DNA of 64,000 nt from Pseudomonas viridiflava (GTDB lineage: Bacteria > Pseudomonadota > Gammaproteobacteria > Pseudomonadales > Pseudomonadaceae). The translations under genes and the position numbers were made by a program. This document shows positions 45,949 through 54,164 of this stretch, in pieces (position 1 is the stretch's first letter; each line of letters opens with the position of its first letter). The notes below the pieces were generated by a model, which saw only the letters and a program-made list of their open reading frames with translations, made no database searches and was not told where the DNA came from. The stretch lies in assembly GCF_900583165.1 (NCBI RefSeq), contig NZ_UTKY01000008.1, positions 1 to 64,000 of the forward strand, given 5' to 3'.

Positions 45949-46309
45949 CGCCATGACACAGACAATGCGGGCACAAAAATGCGCCAACAGTCTAATGGAT
46001 GGTGGCGCCTATGCGCCTATTGTTTCTCGGATTCTCAAGTCCGGTCGCTGGGGGGCAGCGACGCGAAAAATTAACTTCTCAGACTCCAAGCGTGAAGCAG
46101 AACTACGTAGCAAAAAATTTCAGCAGAAGAAAAAAACCAGAAAAATCATATAGTTGATAACATTTATTTACCTTTAAAAAAGATTCTAAAAAAAACATTA
46201 ACAACTAGCTTCTCACGCCAATTCTAAAGTGCCACTATCTCGTAGGACGTGGCCTACGCACAGCTAAAATTAAAGGTCACAATCACGCAATCAACAATCA
46301 GGAAAAACC
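45949..46309. other. Non-coding, partly AT-rich stretch before the DUF5343 gene
   Basis: It contains two more perfect hairpins, GGCGC-CTAT-GCGCC (46004-46017) and GTCGCTG-GGGGG-CAGCGAC (46044-46062). From about 46070 the base composition turns AT-rich up to the DUF5343 gene. A 66-codon frame at 45953-46153 runs through these hairpins and I do not believe it. Confidence 0.5.
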
Positions 46310-46951
46310 ATGGCATCTCTTCCGTACATAACAGCAGTAGGGAACATCGAAAAATCATTGAACGCCATAAAATCGGCTGCAACACCATTGGCGGTAAGCC
46401 AGGACTTTGTAAAAACCATACTAGGAATAAAAGGTGGCTCCGGAAATCAAATAACTTCATACTTGAAAAAAATTGGTTTTGCGAGTGCTGATGGAAAACC
46501 GACAGAATTATATACTCAGTTCAGAAACTCAAGCACTTCAGGACGTGCTGTAGCATCAGCACTTCGAATTGGTTATGCTCCGCTTTACTCTCGCAACGAA
46601 TACATGCACAAGCTAAACAACGAAGATTTGAAAGGATTGATAATTGAAGAAACTGGGTCTGGCGACAATTCAGCGGCACCTGGACTTATTCTGAGCTGCA
46701 TAAACTCGCTAAAAAAATTTGCTGATTTCAGTGACAAACCTATCGGCATAGAAACACATGAAACAGAAATAGCCTCATTCAAAGAACAGCCTTATTCCAT
46801 CCCCAGTCAAAACATCTCGACTGGTAACGGCTTGGGAATGAACCTTTCATACACTATAAACCTGAATCTCCCGGCCACATCAGACATCGCAGTATTTAAT
46901 GCAATATTTAAAAGCCTAAGAGAAAATCTTTTGAGCTCCACAAATGAATAA
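46310..46951 (+). CDS. DUF5343 family protein
   Basis: The product has 213 residues. Its layout (SLPYITAVGNIEKSLNAIKS, then LKKIGFASADGKPTELYTQF) fits DUF5343, a family often found in defence-type islands. The end of the gene overlaps the next one by 8 bp. The coding sequence is AT-rich with A/T-ending codons, unlike the rest of the window, suggesting recent transfer. AGGA is placed seven bases before ATG. Confidence 0.75.
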   Translation: MASLPYITAVGNIEKSLNAIKSAATPLAVSQDFVKTILGIKGGSGNQITSYLKKIGFASADGKPTELYTQFRNSSTSGRAVASALRIGYAPLYSRNEYMHKLNNEDLKGLIIEETGSGDNSAAPGLILSCINSLKKFADFSDKPIGIETHETEIASFKEQPYSIPSQNISTGNGLGMNLSYTINLNLPATSDIAVFNAIFKSLRENLLSSTNE

Positions 46952-47537
46952 CTCAAAACCTAACGATCTAATTCGCTCTTTCGGCATGTCCGGATACTTG
47001 ATAACCGAAGAACTAAAACAAATTGAAGATAAATTAAACTTAAAACTTGGACATTTCAAAAAAGAAACTGATAACACAGAACAGTATTTTTACCCTCAAT
47101 TCGAACAAGCCGTTCGAGCGGAGGCAGCAAATATGGCTATACATTACGAAGTTTTCTATTGTCTTGAGCAATCTATAAGAAGGCTGATTATTGAAACACT
47201 TGTCGAGGCTGAGCCAGAGGGATGGTGGAAAAGTGGCCGTGTGCCAATAGAAATTTCTAAAGCAGCCGACGCACTAATTCAAAAAGAAATTGATAGCGGA
47301 ATGACACGCCGATCGGAAGACCCTTTAGACTACACGACATTTGGACAGCTCGGGATAATCATAAATTCAAACTGGGATGTTTTTGGTGCGATATTTACAA
47401 GCCGAAGAGCGGTGGAAAAAATCATGTCAAGTTTAAATATGCTTAGAGGGCCCATTGCTCATTGCAGTCCAATGACCGACGACGAAGTAGACCGATTATT
47501 GCTGACAGTCAAAGATTGGTTCAGGATAATGGCATAA
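46944..47537 (+). CDS. HEPN-domain protein (Swt1-like)
   Basis: The product has 197 residues. Near the C-terminus SLNMLRGPIAHCSP carries the HEPN ribonuclease motif R-x4-H (R168, H173). The rest is helical. HEPN proteins of the Swt1 group are RNases in toxin and defence modules. Its overlap with the DUF5343 gene suggests that the two act together. Same AT-rich codon use as its partner. Confidence 0.7.
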   Translation: MNNSKPNDLIRSFGMSGYLITEELKQIEDKLNLKLGHFKKETDNTEQYFYPQFEQAVRAEAANMAIHYEVFYCLEQSIRRLIIETLVEAEPEGWWKSGRVPIEISKAADALIQKEIDSGMTRRSEDPLDYTTFGQLGIIINSNWDVFGAIFTSRRAVEKIMSSLNMLRGPIAHCSPMTDDEVDRLLLTVKDWFRIMA

Positions 47538-47548
47538 GAATTATATCC

Positions 47549-47578
47549 AAGAGATACAGAGCCCAATGTATCTCTTTT
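47549..47578. terminator. Bidirectional terminator
   Basis: Perfect 10-bp stem AAGAGATACA / TGTATCTCTT with loop GAGCCCAA and a short T-run. It separates the convergent HEPN and PIN genes. Confidence 0.75.
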
Positions 47579-48151
47579 ACAACATCACCCCATAAGGCCC
47601 CAACACCTTACTCGTCTGCACTAACCCCTGCCGCATCAACATCTCAAGATACCCCTCCGCATCCACCGAAGGCCGCATCATCGCCCGCCTCTGCTTCTGC
47701 GCCGCCGCCAACACCGCCGCCTGATCCAAATCCCAAAGGTCCGAAATAAAGTCATCTGGATGCATCGGCTCTATGTCGTAAGCTGCCAGCACATTTGCCG
47801 GAAAGTCTTTCAAATTAAAGGTCACGATGACCTCCGCTTTACTCCGAATCGCTGCCGCTAGCACGTGACGATCATCAGGGTCGGGTAAATCCAAGCTCGA
47901 ACATAAATCCTCATACCCCGTCACCAATCCATCCGGGATAGCCTTGTCCATCATCGCCGAGGTGTTATCCACTTGTTCCGGGGTGAGGTCAGGGCGGTTC
48001 TTGAGAACGTTGCGTTTCCATTCCTCATGAATCTGGCTGGTCCAACGTGCCCGATACAACCGGACAGACCAAGCCACATCAACAAATCCCGAAGTGGGGC
48101 CGGGTAAAGCACACAAGCGTCGTATACAGCCGTGAAAGGCGAACACCTCAT
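47577..48151 (-). pseudogene. PIN-domain toxin, frameshifted
   Basis: The frame starting at ATG 48151 encodes the PIN start (FTAVYDACVLYPAPLRDLLM, with the catalytic Asp) but goes out of phase near 48060. The continuation from LYRARWTSQIHEEW to the end (about 160 residues, with LPDPDDRHVLAA) lies in another frame. Adding one base at about 48058-48062 (GGTTTGTAT expected for GGTTGTAT) restores one reading frame. PIN toxins cleave RNA. The gene overlaps its antitoxin by 4 bp. It may be inactive, or this may be a sequencing error. Confidence 0.8.
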
Positions 48152-48618
48152 ACGTCGTATCCCATTCCCAGCTCCTGAGCCTGACGTACTAACGCCTCCA
48201 TCGCCTCCTGACTTTGCGCATCACGCTGCTGTTTGAAAGCCATCAAATCCGAAAACCGAATACGCCGGTGCCGTCCAGTCTTCGTAAACGGAATTGCGCC
48301 CTCCTCCAACATTTTCACCAAATGAGGTCGTGAAACATTAAGCAGGTCGGCAGCCTCCTGAGAAGTCAGCTCAGCGTGAACCGGCACGACTTTGACGGCG
48401 TTGCCGATAGCCAACTCGCCAAGGATATCGACCAGCAAACGCAGTGCCGATGTAGGAAGTACGAGGGAATGGGCTTTGTCTTCCTTATCGAAGATATCGA
48501 TGCGCTGGGTTTCAAATTTGGTCGACAGCAGCGAGGCCAGTTCGCGTTGTCCTTGAACGGCAGCTTCGACTTCGCTCTCCAGCGGAGGAATGGTTTTAGG
48601 GAGGTGATGAATGATCAT
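48148..48618 (-). CDS. Antitoxin with excisionase-type HTH
   Basis: The product has 156 residues. A C-terminal helix-turn-helix of the DNA-binding antitoxin type (LTSQEAADLLNVSRPHLVKM, then TGRHRRIRFSDLMAF) follows an N-terminal beta domain. It is the partner of the PIN gene and probably represses the pair. It is intact although its toxin is frameshifted. Confidence 0.85.
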   Translation of the reverse strand: MIIHHLPKTIPPLESEVEAAVQGQRELASLLSTKFETQRIDIFDKEDKAHSLVLPTSALRLLVDILGELAIGNAVKVVPVHAELTSQEAADLLNVSRPHLVKMLEEGAIPFTKTGRHRRIRFSDLMAFKQQRDAQSQEAMEALVRQAQELGMGYDV

Positions 48619-48660
48619 GATGGTGCTCCAGCGTTGCGCAATTCAGTTGAAGCCAAATCT

Positions 48661-48687
48661 AAACGAAACAAACGAAACAAACGAAAG
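48661..48687. repeat. Three tandem 9-bp iterons
   Basis: AAACGAAAC, AAACGAAAC and AAACGAAAG lie in tandem about 43 bp upstream of the antitoxin start. They are candidate binding sites for the antitoxin HTH. Confidence 0.5.
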
Positions 48688-48787
48688 TCGCAATAATCGA
48701 AACATCGCCGACCATCTGGCTCCAATCTACTTTTCCCACATACACCATCGAACAAGTCCGATTTAGGTCGTTTATCTCCCCCTCGTA

Positions 48788-48817
48788 GGCTCACTCCCCC
48801 ACACAAGGAAGTGAGCC
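48788..48817 (+). promoter_or_regulatory. RsmA/RsmE-type site over the bacteriocin ribosome site
   Basis: GGCTCACT pairs with AGTGAGCC, and the loop holds the Shine-Dalgarno AAGGA. The string ACAAGGAAGT (48803-48812) matches the Rsm consensus ACANGGANGT fully. It ends 4 bp before the ATG. Translational repression by Rsm proteins is inferred. Confidence 0.6.
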
Positions 48818-48821
48818 CGCC

Positions 48822-49976
48822 ATGTCAGAACGCGCCTACCCCCTCACCGAAGAAGAGCAACTCAAGCAACGAATCCTGACGCCGCAACCGGCGCGGCGGC
48901 ATTATTCGCCGCCCATCCATCTATTCGACCCTCCCCCCGCTCAAACAACCTCACCCACCAAGCCTCCCGGCTGCGTCTTCGCCAAACCCTGCCAACTGCC
49001 CGATGGCATCACCCACTACGCCGACCCCACCGGTTTCGTACCGCTGGAATTGGTAAAGGAATATGGCCATTTCTGCCTGTTGGGTGGGCGTGAGGTGGAC
49101 GATCAGGGCGCAACTGCCTTAGGCAAGATCAGCGGTAGCGCCTTGCCCATCGGCCTGGGGCAACTGGCCTTGCGTACGGCGGTGGTGGAGTCGACGGCTG
49201 CCGCTGTCGGGACTGTTGTGGGTGGGTTGTTGACGGGGTTGGTGGCGCTGGCTTGGCCATCGGAATTGGGCGATAGCGCGCTCTACACCGATGAGCAATT
49301 GCGCTCGATGCAGCGGGCGCGCTCGCAGATGCGTTTGCAGGTTGAGCAGTTGGAGGACGGCACGCTCAAGGGTTATGGGTTTTACACCGGCAACAATGCC
49401 GACTGGCAGATGATCGATGTGGTGCAGTTCCAGAGCCGTGGCGATCGGTTTGTGGCGGATTTGGGTGAAGACGTGGAGTTGATCTGGACGCCTGCGGTTG
49501 ATCCGGGTGACACCCTGGGGATTCCGGCGTTGGAGGCTGCGCCGCAAGCACCGGTGATTTGGATTTATCCGCCGACCGAGAAGGCTGCACAGATTTTGGT
49601 GAACCCGGTTTATCCGCCGGAGTATCGGGATTTTATTCTGGTGTTCCCGGTGGGGTCGGGGGTTCGGCCGTTGTATGTGGTGGTGAGTCTCAAGGCCGGG
49701 GATCACAAGTACCACAAGGCTCCCACTGTTGAACAAATAACTGGTTTTGAAAACCTGATAAAGGCTAGACCCAGAAAACCCAAACAGGGAGGTGGCGGGT
49801 TGAGAGAGCGTTGGATTGATCAAAAAGGCCGGAGAATCTATGAATGGGATTCCCAACATGGTGAGTTGGAAGTTTACCTAGCAAGTGATGGGAGTCATCT
49901 AGGGGCATTTAGCCACATAACCGGAGAACGGCTAGAAGGGCCAAAGAAAGAACGAAACATCAAAAAATTTCTGTGA
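48822..49976 (+). CDS. S-pyocin-domain bacteriocin with colicin E3-type RNase
   Basis: The product has 384 residues. A proline-rich N-terminus, a hydrophobic segment (about 118-145) and a Pyocin_S domain (about 185-290) precede the last 60 residues, which match the colicin E3 16S rRNase domain. The catalytic Asp, His and Glu (YEWDSQHGELE) and the final Arg (ERNIKK) are conserved. It cuts 16S rRNA in the decoding centre of target cells. No long receptor-binding domain is evident, so the delivery route is uncertain. Confidence 0.85.
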   Translation: MSERAYPLTEEEQLKQRILTPQPARRHYSPPIHLFDPPPAQTTSPTKPPGCVFAKPCQLPDGITHYADPTGFVPLELVKEYGHFCLLGGREVDDQGATALGKISGSALPIGLGQLALRTAVVESTAAAVGTVVGGLLTGLVALAWPSELGDSALYTDEQLRSMQRARSQMRLQVEQLEDGTLKGYGFYTGNNADWQMIDVVQFQSRGDRFVADLGEDVELIWTPAVDPGDTLGIPALEAAPQAPVIWIYPPTEKAAQILVNPVYPPEYRDFILVFPVGSGVRPLYVVVSLKAGDHKYHKAPTVEQITGFENLIKARPRKPKQGGGGLRERWIDQKGRRIYEWDSQHGELEVYLASDGSHLGAFSHITGERLEGPKKERNIKKFL

Positions 49977-49983
49977 GGAATAT

Positions 49984-50238
49984 ATGGGGCTAAAAGTGAG
50001 ATTGGAATGGTTCGACAGAACCACGGAATGGCTGATCGGTGAGGAAGACTCGCCTGACCAAGGAAATGACTACTCTATAGTGATGAAGTTGGGGCTTTCA
50101 GTAGATCAGGACGTCAATAACGGCATGTTTGAACTGCATCGAGAATGGCTGCCACTGGTGCAGCCCTTCTTCTCTCATCAAATTGCACTTTCAGAAAGCG
50201 ACTACTTCATTGCATTCGACTTGGACGGTGCAAGATGA
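49984..50238 (+). CDS. Colicin E3-type immunity protein
   Basis: The product has 84 residues, seven bases after the bacteriocin. It lines up with colicin E3 immunity protein: MGLKVRLEWFDRTTEWLIGE at the start, NNGMFELHREWLPLVQPFF in the middle, and an acidic surface. It binds the RNase domain and protects the producer. Confidence 0.93.
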   Translation: MGLKVRLEWFDRTTEWLIGEEDSPDQGNDYSIVMKLGLSVDQDVNNGMFELHREWLPLVQPFFSHQIALSESDYFIAFDLDGAR

Positions 50239-50309
50239 GCGCTCTAACCATCCGCGCAGACCTATTTCTTGTCCTGTAGTGATCACCAACCGAAGAGAGT
50301 TCACTTTTG

Positions 50310-50975
50310 ATGCGCAGACTTTCCCTAACCAACAAAAAACTCCGCAACATCCCCAGACGCCTCAAAGCCTTAACCCGCTGGGCCGACAGTTTCGAAGGCA
50401 GCTTCTACGCAGAACTACCACTGAAACGCGGATTCGAAAACGAGAAAATTCCCGTGATCGAGTCCCTCGTCGAAGGCAAGCAAACTACACCAGAAATCCT
50501 GGCCCACTGCGCTCAACAATTAATCAGGGCCGCTGGTTATTTACTTGAGGCCAGGCCCATCGACGCTCCTGAGTGCTGGATCGTCGCAAACATCATCATT
50601 CCCGATATGTTCTCTAGCGAGGTTTGTGTCTATACCGACAAAAGCCGTTTTCTGGGCAGTACCCAACCCTTTGACTACGAGCAATTCCGTCAAACCCGTA
50701 TCACGGGCCGAAGCCTTGCCAGTGAGTGGGGCCTGACGGTTCCGCCAGGGCTTCATGAGGTTGGTTTTCACTTTGTGCATGAGGACGAGGACGGAGATAC
50801 CTTTGAGTCAGAGCATTGGTACTACGGCGAAGTCAGTACGACGGATGAAGATCCAGGCGGTGAGCGTTGGAAGTACCAGACCTTCCAATCATTTCAAGCA
50901 CAAAACCCAGACTCATTTGCCGCTACGTCAGTAGTGAGCGGGCTCGCCCCGCGCTGGGGTGCGCAGCAGCCCTAA
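50310..50975 (+). CDS. DUF3916-like protein
   Basis: The product has 221 residues. The centre (RSLASEWGLTVPPGLHEVGF, DEDGDTFESEHWYYGE) resembles DUF3916, unknown function. The last 14 or so residues (VSGLAPRWGAQQP) are read from a repeat element, so the native C-terminus was replaced. It lies behind a bacteriocin immunity gene and could be another immunity-type gene, which is speculation. Confidence 0.6.
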   Translation: MRRLSLTNKKLRNIPRRLKALTRWADSFEGSFYAELPLKRGFENEKIPVIESLVEGKQTTPEILAHCAQQLIRAAGYLLEARPIDAPECWIVANIIIPDMFSSEVCVYTDKSRFLGSTQPFDYEQFRQTRITGRSLASEWGLTVPPGLHEVGFHFVHEDEDGDTFESEHWYYGEVSTTDEDPGGERWKYQTFQSFQAQNPDSFAATSVVSGLAPRWGAQQP

Positions 50976-51063
50976 TCCGGCCCGTGCGTTCCTCCAGCCG
51001 TAATCCGGTTTTCTGGTTTTGGGGCTGCTTCGCACCCCAGCGCGGGGCAAGCCCGCTCACTAC
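50931..51063. repeat. Inverted repeat pair (GTAGTGAGCGGGC type)
   Basis: The arms GTAGTGAGCGGGCTCGCCCC (50931 on) and its inverse (to 51063) are about 42 bp each with about 48 bp between. This is a third REP-like family in the window. Confidence 0.85.
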
Positions 51064-51201
51064 AAGAATATGGCCGCTGTTTGTTTCTCTACTGACGGGG
51101 ACTTGAGACGAAGATAGAGAACAGTCCTATCAAATATCGTTCCGCTACCAAGGCGCCTGGCCCCCACCTCCCAAGCAGCGTAAGAACCCATGAGGCCAAC
51201 C

Positions 51202-51693
51202 ATGCAAAAGCCCCTCCTCTACCGCTCAGTCAACACCCGAACCCACGGCGTGCGCCACGGCAGTTGCTACGCCTATCGATACGAACGAAATACCAAAAAG
51301 GAAAAGCTCACGCAATCCACCCGCGGCTCCATGCACAGCCACCATCGTCATGGTTTCGATTACACACCGCTGTTTCGCTTCCTCCTGTCGAAGGTCGGCC
51401 AATCATGGGACCCCGTTTTCAGCGAAGCCAACGCCCGCGTGGACCGCCCCGATCCAATCTTCTGGATGGTCGCGCGCCATGAAAGCGACAAAAAAGAATA
51501 CGTACGAGTGGATGAAAATACTTACTACAGCGGCTTATGGGTAGACGAGGCTGGCCTGCTGCAAAAGGTAAACCCGCAGCTGGCACCTGAGCGCATGCAA
51601 ACCTTTTGCGACTGCTGCACCCACACTTTCAACGGTGTGGTTTATGCGCACGCTTTGCCCATTAGTGATGTCAGGGGCATTGATGTTGGCTGA
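51202..51693 (+). CDS. Conserved hypothetical, 163 residues
   Basis: It starts at ATG 51202, which has GAGG six bases upstream; ATG 51190 lacks a site. It is basic at the N-terminus (THGVRHGSCYAYRYERN) and has a CDCCTHTF cluster near the end, which could bind metal. I do not recognise the family. Confidence 0.6.
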   Translation: MQKPLLYRSVNTRTHGVRHGSCYAYRYERNTKKEKLTQSTRGSMHSHHRHGFDYTPLFRFLLSKVGQSWDPVFSEANARVDRPDPIFWMVARHESDKKEYVRVDENTYYSGLWVDEAGLLQKVNPQLAPERMQTFCDCCTHTFNGVVYAHALPISDVRGIDVG

Positions 51694-51697
51694 ACCA

Positions 51698-51730
51698 CCG
51701 CTATCGGGGGCAAGCCCCCTCCCACATTGG
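51698..51730. repeat. Single REP half
   Basis: CCGCTATCGGGGGCAAGCCC followed by CCTCCCACATTGG, without partner. Confidence 0.7.
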
Positions 51731-51762
51731 GTCGGTGTACATCCGGTGTTATTGCATGACGC

Positions 51763-52332
51763 CTAGCTCGCCTTCACCTCACTCCCCGCCCCTTCTACCG
51801 GTACCCGTTGCGCAGGGTCTGTCACATCAAACACATGTTGTTCACACGTCGATCCCTTGAACTGGAACTCCACCAGATACACCTTGGCCTTCTCCGGGCT
51901 GAACGTGCTCATCACCGGCCCGCAGTTGTAGTAAATCCCATTGCCCTGGCTGCCTGCCGTGCTCGCGACGGTGAGTTTCTTGCCAGGATCAGCCAGGGTT
52001 TCCAATTGCGGGAAACGTTTGAACCCAGCACTGGCGACGGTTTGGTTGAGCTTGGCGATCCAGTTGAAGACTTTGCCTTCGCCGGTGTCCATCACGGTGC
52101 CGAGGGTTTCCATGCGTTGGTCGGGGTCGCCTTCGCGGCGGATGGAGAATTCGACGGGGTTGGTACCGCCGTTGGCTTTCATGATGACTTTGGCGTGGTC
52201 GGCGTCGACGGCTACGGTCTTTTGTCGCAGTTGGATGCCGTCGTTGAGCAAGGTGGGGGATGAGTTGCGTTGGTTGGAATTGCAGGCGCAGAGGGCCAGG
52301 GTGATGAGGGAAAGCAGGGCGATTCGCTTCAC
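51763..52332 (-). CDS. Lipoprotein, unknown
   Basis: The product has 189 residues from GTG 52332 with AAGGA upstream. The signal peptide ends in the lipobox LCAC, lipidated Cys at residue 16. The mature part has beta-rich character and no motif I recognise. Probably anchored in the outer membrane. Confidence 0.7.
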   Translation of the reverse strand: MKRIALLSLITLALCACNSNQRNSSPTLLNDGIQLRQKTVAVDADHAKVIMKANGGTNPVEFSIRREGDPDQRMETLGTVMDTGEGKVFNWIAKLNQTVASAGFKRFPQLETLADPGKKLTVASTAGSQGNGIYYNCGPVMSTFSPEKAKVYLVEFQFKGSTCEQHVFDVTDPAQRVPVEGAGSEVKAS

Positions 52333-52447
52333 AGGGGGGATGTCCTTATCAGTGTGAATGGGCGTGATGACTGGACCTGGGATTAGACAGAATGTTCCGC
52401 AACTGGCGATGGCGGTGGGCAGTGAGGAATAAGCTGGCTGACATTGC

Positions 52448-52477
52448 GCTATCGGGGGCAAGCCCCCTCCCACAGTT
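52448..52477. repeat. Single REP half
   Basis: CTATCGGGGGCAAGCCCCCT followed by CCCACAGT, between the lipoprotein and the cytochrome c gene. Confidence 0.65.
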
Positions 52478-52495
52478 GAATTGAGGTGGGCTGGG

Positions 52496-52870
52496 TTATT
52501 TGGGCTGGAAGGTTTCGAGGTAGGCCAGGATGTTTTCGATCTTCTCTTGGTCGCTGATGCCCCAGAAGATCATGCGCGTGCCGCTCACTACTTTCTTCGG
52601 CGCTTCGATGTAGGCAGCGAGTTTGTCGCGGGTCCAGACCACGCCGGAGTTTTTCATCGCGTCGGAGTATTGATAGTCGGTGGTAGCCCCGGCAGGCCGA
52701 CCGATGATGCCGTTTAGTTCAGGCCCAAACCCGCCACGCGCACCCTCGCCGACACTGTGGCAACCCCCGCAGGTCTTGGTGAAGAGCTTGCCGCCCGCCT
52801 CGGCATCGCCCGCCGCAAAGGCAGGGCCGGTTGTGAACATCAGGGCAAGGGCAAACACGGGGTATTTCAT
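52496..52870 (-). CDS. Class I cytochrome c
   Basis: The product has 124 residues from ATG 52870. A signal peptide ends at AFA (about residue 20). The heme motif is CGGCH and the distal Met lies in GTRMIFWGI. It is a small periplasmic electron carrier. Start chosen for GGAG six bases upstream. Confidence 0.9.
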   Translation of the reverse strand: MKYPVFALALMFTTGPAFAAGDAEAGGKLFTKTCGGCHSVGEGARGGFGPELNGIIGRPAGATTDYQYSDAMKNSGVVWTRDKLAAYIEAPKKVVSGTRMIFWGISDQEKIENILAYLETFQPK

Positions 52871-52913
52871 GGGAGGCTCCACAGCAGGTGTAGCGAGCGA
52901 TTATGCCTGTTTG

Positions 52914-53435
52914 TCAGGAACGCATGCCCATCCAGATCACGGTTTCGGTCCAGGCGGTGACCACCGGTGTCAGTGCGCGGAACCAAGGGTCACGCACATC
53001 AATCTGCGCCGCCGAGTGGTCATGGTGGTGCTGTTCCTCTTCGACGATCGAGGCAATTGCGGCCACGGCCTGCGGGTCGATGTCGCGCAAGGTGTGCAGT
53101 TGATGAGCCAGGTGTTTGAGCACCACGCTTTCGACGGCGACGGTGGTGGCCACGATGGCTTTGCGCCCGCACAGGCCGGTGATCAAGCCCAGCACCCAGC
53201 CACCGAGGCCGCACAGCCAGTAGCTGCGGCAGCGCCGATAACCACGCCGCTGCAACTCGGCCTGGAACACAGCGCGATGACGGCGCTCATGGGAGAGAAA
53301 CTCCTGAAGCTCAGCCACCATGCCTGGGGCAAATCGTCGCGCCATAAACAGCTGACCACTGTAGATGCAGATCGCGCCATGCTCGCCAGCATGGTCGACT
53401 TTGATCATGCGGCTGCCCAGATCCGGGTCTTTCAC
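52914..53435 (-). CDS. coq7: Coq7-family demethoxyubiquinone hydroxylase
   Basis: The product has 173 residues. Diiron ligands are visible as DHAGEHGA, the E-x-x-H of SHERRH, and EEEQHHHD. It hydroxylates 2-polyprenyl-3-methyl-6-methoxy-benzoquinol late in ubiquinone synthesis. The start is GTG 53435. The gene is 44 bp from the cytochrome c gene. Confidence 0.85.
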   Translation of the reverse strand: MKDPDLGSRMIKVDHAGEHGAICIYSGQLFMARRFAPGMVAELQEFLSHERRHRAVFQAELQRRGYRRCRSYWLCGLGGWVLGLITGLCGRKAIVATTVAVESVVLKHLAHQLHTLRDIDPQAVAAIASIVEEEQHHHDHSAAQIDVRDPWFRALTPVVTAWTETVIWMGMRS

Positions 53436-53588
53436 GGTGAACTGCCTTGTAAGAGGTGGCCTTTAAGGTGGCCGGAGTATCCTGCAACCGCATTCGGATG
53501 ACCACCCATCGCCCCGAATACATCCAATCGAACCTATCTAGACGTGTTCTACTCCACCTTACTGAACCCTGATGGTGGAGTAACGATC

Positions 53589-53969
53589 ATGGCTCAGCCA
53601 TCGATTTTAGTATTGGAAGACGACGAGATCATTCGCTCGTTGATGGTGGATGTACTGCAGGATTTCGGCGCGGTCGTGACGTCGTTCCCGTCGGCAGATG
53701 AGGGGATGATTTACCTGGAACGGGGTGATGACGTGGTGGACTTGATCGTCACCGACATACAGATGCCCGGCTTGCTCAATGGCTATGATTTGAGCCGCGT
53801 GGTTGCCCATCGCTGGCCCACAGTGCCGGTGGTGTTGACCTCTGGCAACACCAAAATGGCTGAGCAACTGGGTGGTTCGGTACGGTTCCTACCGAAACCC
53901 TGGAGCAGCGAGCACCTGATCAAATGCGTGCAAACGGCGCTGACCCAGCAAGGTATATCCCTGCATTGA
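53589..53969 (+). CDS. Single-domain response regulator
   Basis: The product has 126 residues from ATG 53589, with GGAG eight bases upstream. It is a receiver domain only: acidic pair EDDE, phosphorylated Asp56 (IVTDIQMPG), and Lys in FLPKPW. It has no output domain. The bphO-bphP operon starts about 200 bp downstream, so it may serve BphP, but this is only positional. Confidence 0.85.
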   Translation: MAQPSILVLEDDEIIRSLMVDVLQDFGAVVTSFPSADEGMIYLERGDDVVDLIVTDIQMPGLLNGYDLSRVVAHRWPTVPVVLTSGNTKMAEQLGGSVRFLPKPWSSEHLIKCVQTALTQQGISLH

Positions 53970-54164
53970 TAGCGTTGAGATATCACTGAAACCGAACTTC
54001 GTGGCAAGCTCTGCGGTCATTAATAACGCACGGAGCGACTTTTCTGATCCGCTGGTCAGCCTTTTCGCCTTGTGCGCATAGCTGACCGCCTTGAGGTGTG
54101 TAGAATCGTCGCCCATTTCCATGCGTCATTCATGGCCGAGAGGCCCACAGTTCGAGCTTTTTGC

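Noticed and set aside
45749..45976. 75-codon frame beginning at 45976 on the minus strand
   Set aside because: Its first 50 codons overlap the folded leader; only the last 24 codons follow a good ribosome site, so I kept just those.
45953..46153. 66-codon frame starting ATGACACAGACA
   Set aside because: It runs through two perfect hairpins and the AT-rich border, has no ribosome site and no recognisable sequence. The structured RNA reading explains the region better.
48661..48687. Short tandem repeats as a CRISPR fragment
   Set aside because: The units are 9 bp with no spacers and no cas genes nearby.
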